The notes under the pieces are model-generated. The model saw only the letters and a list, made by a program, of their open reading frames with translations, searched no databases and was not told the DNA's origin. From NCBI RefSeq assembly GCF_007746795.1, contig NZ_CP036343.1, positions 4,315,357 through 4,379,356 on the forward strand: a stretch of 64,000 bases of DNA. The letters run 5' to 3'. The translations under genes and the position numbers were made by a program. Positions 63,016 through 64,000 of the stretch are shown here, one piece after another (within the stretch, counting starts at the first letter, position 1; the number at the start of each line of letters is the position of its first letter). This stretch comes from Gimesia algae (GTDB lineage Bacteria > Planctomycetota > Planctomycetia > Planctomycetales > Planctomycetaceae).

Positions 63016-63043
63016 ACCGCGATACTTCCGATCACACTGCTAT

Positions 63044-63070
63044 AAAAAAACCCGACTCTGAAAGTCGGGT
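63044..63070 (-). terminator. Rho-independent terminator of the GlsB-like gene
   Basis: On the minus strand an 8-bp stem (ACCCGACT pairing with AGTCGGGT) with a 5-nt loop is followed by seven T residues. It lies between the GlsB-like gene and the ABC-F gene, so the latter needs its own promoter within about 30 nt or further upstream read-through. Confidence 0.85.
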
Positions 63071-63164
63071 ATCCTGGAGACACCGGCATAGTATGTTCAA
63101 CTCAGTTGATTTCTGCAATACCTGCGACAGGAGTCTCTCGTGCGAAGATCAGGATCAAACAGTA

Positions 63165-63443
63165 TTACAGGCGGCGTCTGCCTGAGAGCAGTCCCAGAAC
63201 CGCACAAAACAGCGCTGCACCAATGATCGACCAGACGATGGGATAATTTCTGCCCCCCAGATTTAAAGAGAAGATTTCTGGCAGCCCCAGCAGCATGGCT
63301 AATTTACTGCCTAGAAGCGCACCGATAAATCCCAACGCGATGGAAACCAGACAGCCGCCGCGCGTACTACCCGCCAATCCTCTGGCAATACTGCCACAGA
63401 GCCCAGCCACGACCAGTAAAATGATAAATTCGGTCAGGTCCAT
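63165..63443 (-). CDS. GlsB/YeaQ/YmgE-like small membrane protein
   Basis: The start at ATG 63443 has GAGGA upstream; a TTG four codons earlier is less likely. The 92-residue protein has three hydrophobic segments: FIILLVVAGLCGSIARGLAG, CLVSIALGFIGALLGSKLAM and PIVWSIIGAALFCAVLGLLS. The Gly-rich first and second helices match the transglycosylase-associated/GlsB family of stress-induced membrane proteins, although this member has a longer insertion before the last helix. Function is unknown. Repeat copy C lies 81 nt upstream of its start. Confidence 0.85.
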   Translation of the reverse strand: MDLTEFIILLVVAGLCGSIARGLAGSTRGGCLVSIALGFIGALLGSKLAMLLGLPEIFSLNLGGRNYPIVWSIIGAALFCAVLGLLSGRRRL

Positions 63444-63524
63444 TGAGTTCCTCAACTGCTTCTGATTGATTATATAGTTATGAGATCAGATTCATGGGAA
63501 AATAGCTTTTCAGCTGCCAATACT

Positions 63525-63620
63525 CTAGATCGCATCACATTTAACGAAAGCGTCTCTCGATCTATTATACTCGGTCCAAATGGCCTTGAAGACGCTACAG
63601 TAAAACTGGACACAGTCTAG
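63525..63620 (+). repeat. Dispersed palindromic element, copy C (96 bp)
   Basis: Nearly the same as copy A and in the same orientation: begins CTAGATCGCATCACATTT and ends AAAACTGGACACAGTCTAG. It lies between the divergent GlsB-like and sialidase-like genes, closer to the former. Confidence 0.92.
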
Positions 63621-63819
63621 GTCAGAAATGACTGTCTGTCCAGACACAGTTTAAGGCATCGAAGCCGGTCCTCTTTCGGAACAGGCAAATCATTTCATAT
63701 TTCTGTTTGTTGATCTGAAATACTCGCTCCCGGTATGGCATTTTGTTAGCATGATATCAGACAATAGAGACCAGCAAACCTAATATTCCTGATTATACCT
63801 GCAACAGAGAGGCCCCACC

Positions 63820-64000
63820 GTGTGCTCATTGCTTCGACCTGTTTCTTTTCTGCTCACACTTCTGCTCTTCACTTCATTCAACCAGGCTGGGGAAAAATCG
63901 GACCAGAATGATCCGGCACTCGTTCCCCCTCCCATCAATACAAATCCTGGCAAAGAATATGCAGATGACACACGCATGTTCCAGGGGATCCCCGGTCTGT
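63820..64000 (+). CDS. Exported sialidase-like protein, N-terminal fragment
   Basis: A GTG at 63820 with GAGAGG upstream opens a signal peptide (LLRPVSFLLTLLLFTSF), then a Pro-rich linker and KEYADDTRMFQGIPGL at the right edge. The FQGIPG-type segment right after the signal region is how many planctomycete exo-alpha-sialidase-family (BNR-propeller) proteins begin, usually continuing with ...RAxxGRLWATW. Only about 60 residues are in the window, so the family call is tentative. The gene continues to the right. Confidence 0.6.
   Translation, partial: MCSLLRPVSFLLTLLLFTSFNQAGEKSDQNDPALVPPPINTNPGKEYADDTRMFQGIPGL

Noticed and set aside
63780..63977. Minus-strand frame of 65 codons at the right edge
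   Set aside because: The plus strand here has a ribosome site, a signal peptide and a sialidase-like start, so the minus frame is a shadow.

Overview
The window looks like chromosomal DNA of a planctomycete, most likely a Gimesia/Planctomyces-type organism. The evidence is family content. There are two PSCyt1/DUF1549-DUF1553 plus DUF1501 pairs, a DUF1592-type cytochrome protein coupled to a DUF1552 protein, a DUF1559 pseudopilin followed by a small lipoprotein, a sulfatase, a DUF4838 protein, and many large secreted proteins with Tat or Sec signals. The species assignment is inference. No rRNA, tRNA, CRISPR array or intact mobile element was seen.

Layout: (1) 1-10236, plus strand: secreted catabolic modules (DUF1553 remnant at the left edge, DUF1501, an acetylxylan-esterase-like hydrolase, a sulfatase, then the DUF1592/DUF1552 pair). 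(2) 10254-17029: a stress and redox cluster with a NarL-type histidine kinase and response regulator, BON, rhodanese-like, hemerythrin-like, Hsp20, a small His/Cys protein and a CBS-pair protein. Three gaps here carry the same 14-base motif. (3) 17095-24686: a DUF4838/CBM9 protein, a ceramidase-like protein, an Arg/Gly/Asn/Pro repeat protein and a SnoaL-like protein. (4) 25318-35564: cell-surface glycan genes. These are three polytopic GT-C-like proteins, a GT2 synthase, a GtrA flippase and two methyltransferases. The part from about 30.4 to 34.7 kb is visibly A+T-richer. It is bordered by gene remnants and a decayed IS3-type orfA, which suggests acquisition by transfer. (5) 35873-40306, minus strand: lipoprotein, DUF1559 pseudopilin, an unknown secreted protein and an SBBP-repeat propeller. 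(6) 40555-45585: a second PSD1/DUF1501 pair. (7) 45599-50394, minus strand: a kelch-SGNH protein, an acetamidase/formamidase and an N,N-dimethylformamidase-like protein. (8) 50617-64000: housekeeping and mixed genes (methionine aminopeptidase, RlmB-type rRNA methyltransferase, an RND pump with adaptor, a CorA-like protein with GSN in place of GMN, an FAD monooxygenase, an M81 peptidase, ABC-F plus SUI1, GlsB-like) and the start of a sialidase-like gene.

The strongest unexplained signals are two. The first is a dispersed ~96-bp palindromic element in four copies (11728, 24761, 60761, 63525) with imperfect ~32-nt terminal inverted repeats and an inner hairpin. Three copies lie 34-81 nt upstream of start codons in the same orientation relative to the gene, and one exactly fills the gap between two convergent genes. 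The second is the GGGAWTTMCCCTAY motif shared by three promoter regions of the stress cluster, a candidate operator of the NarL-type regulator. The kinase in that cluster also carries a receiver domain with Glu at the phospho-acceptor position. All alignments were done by eye; no database search was run.
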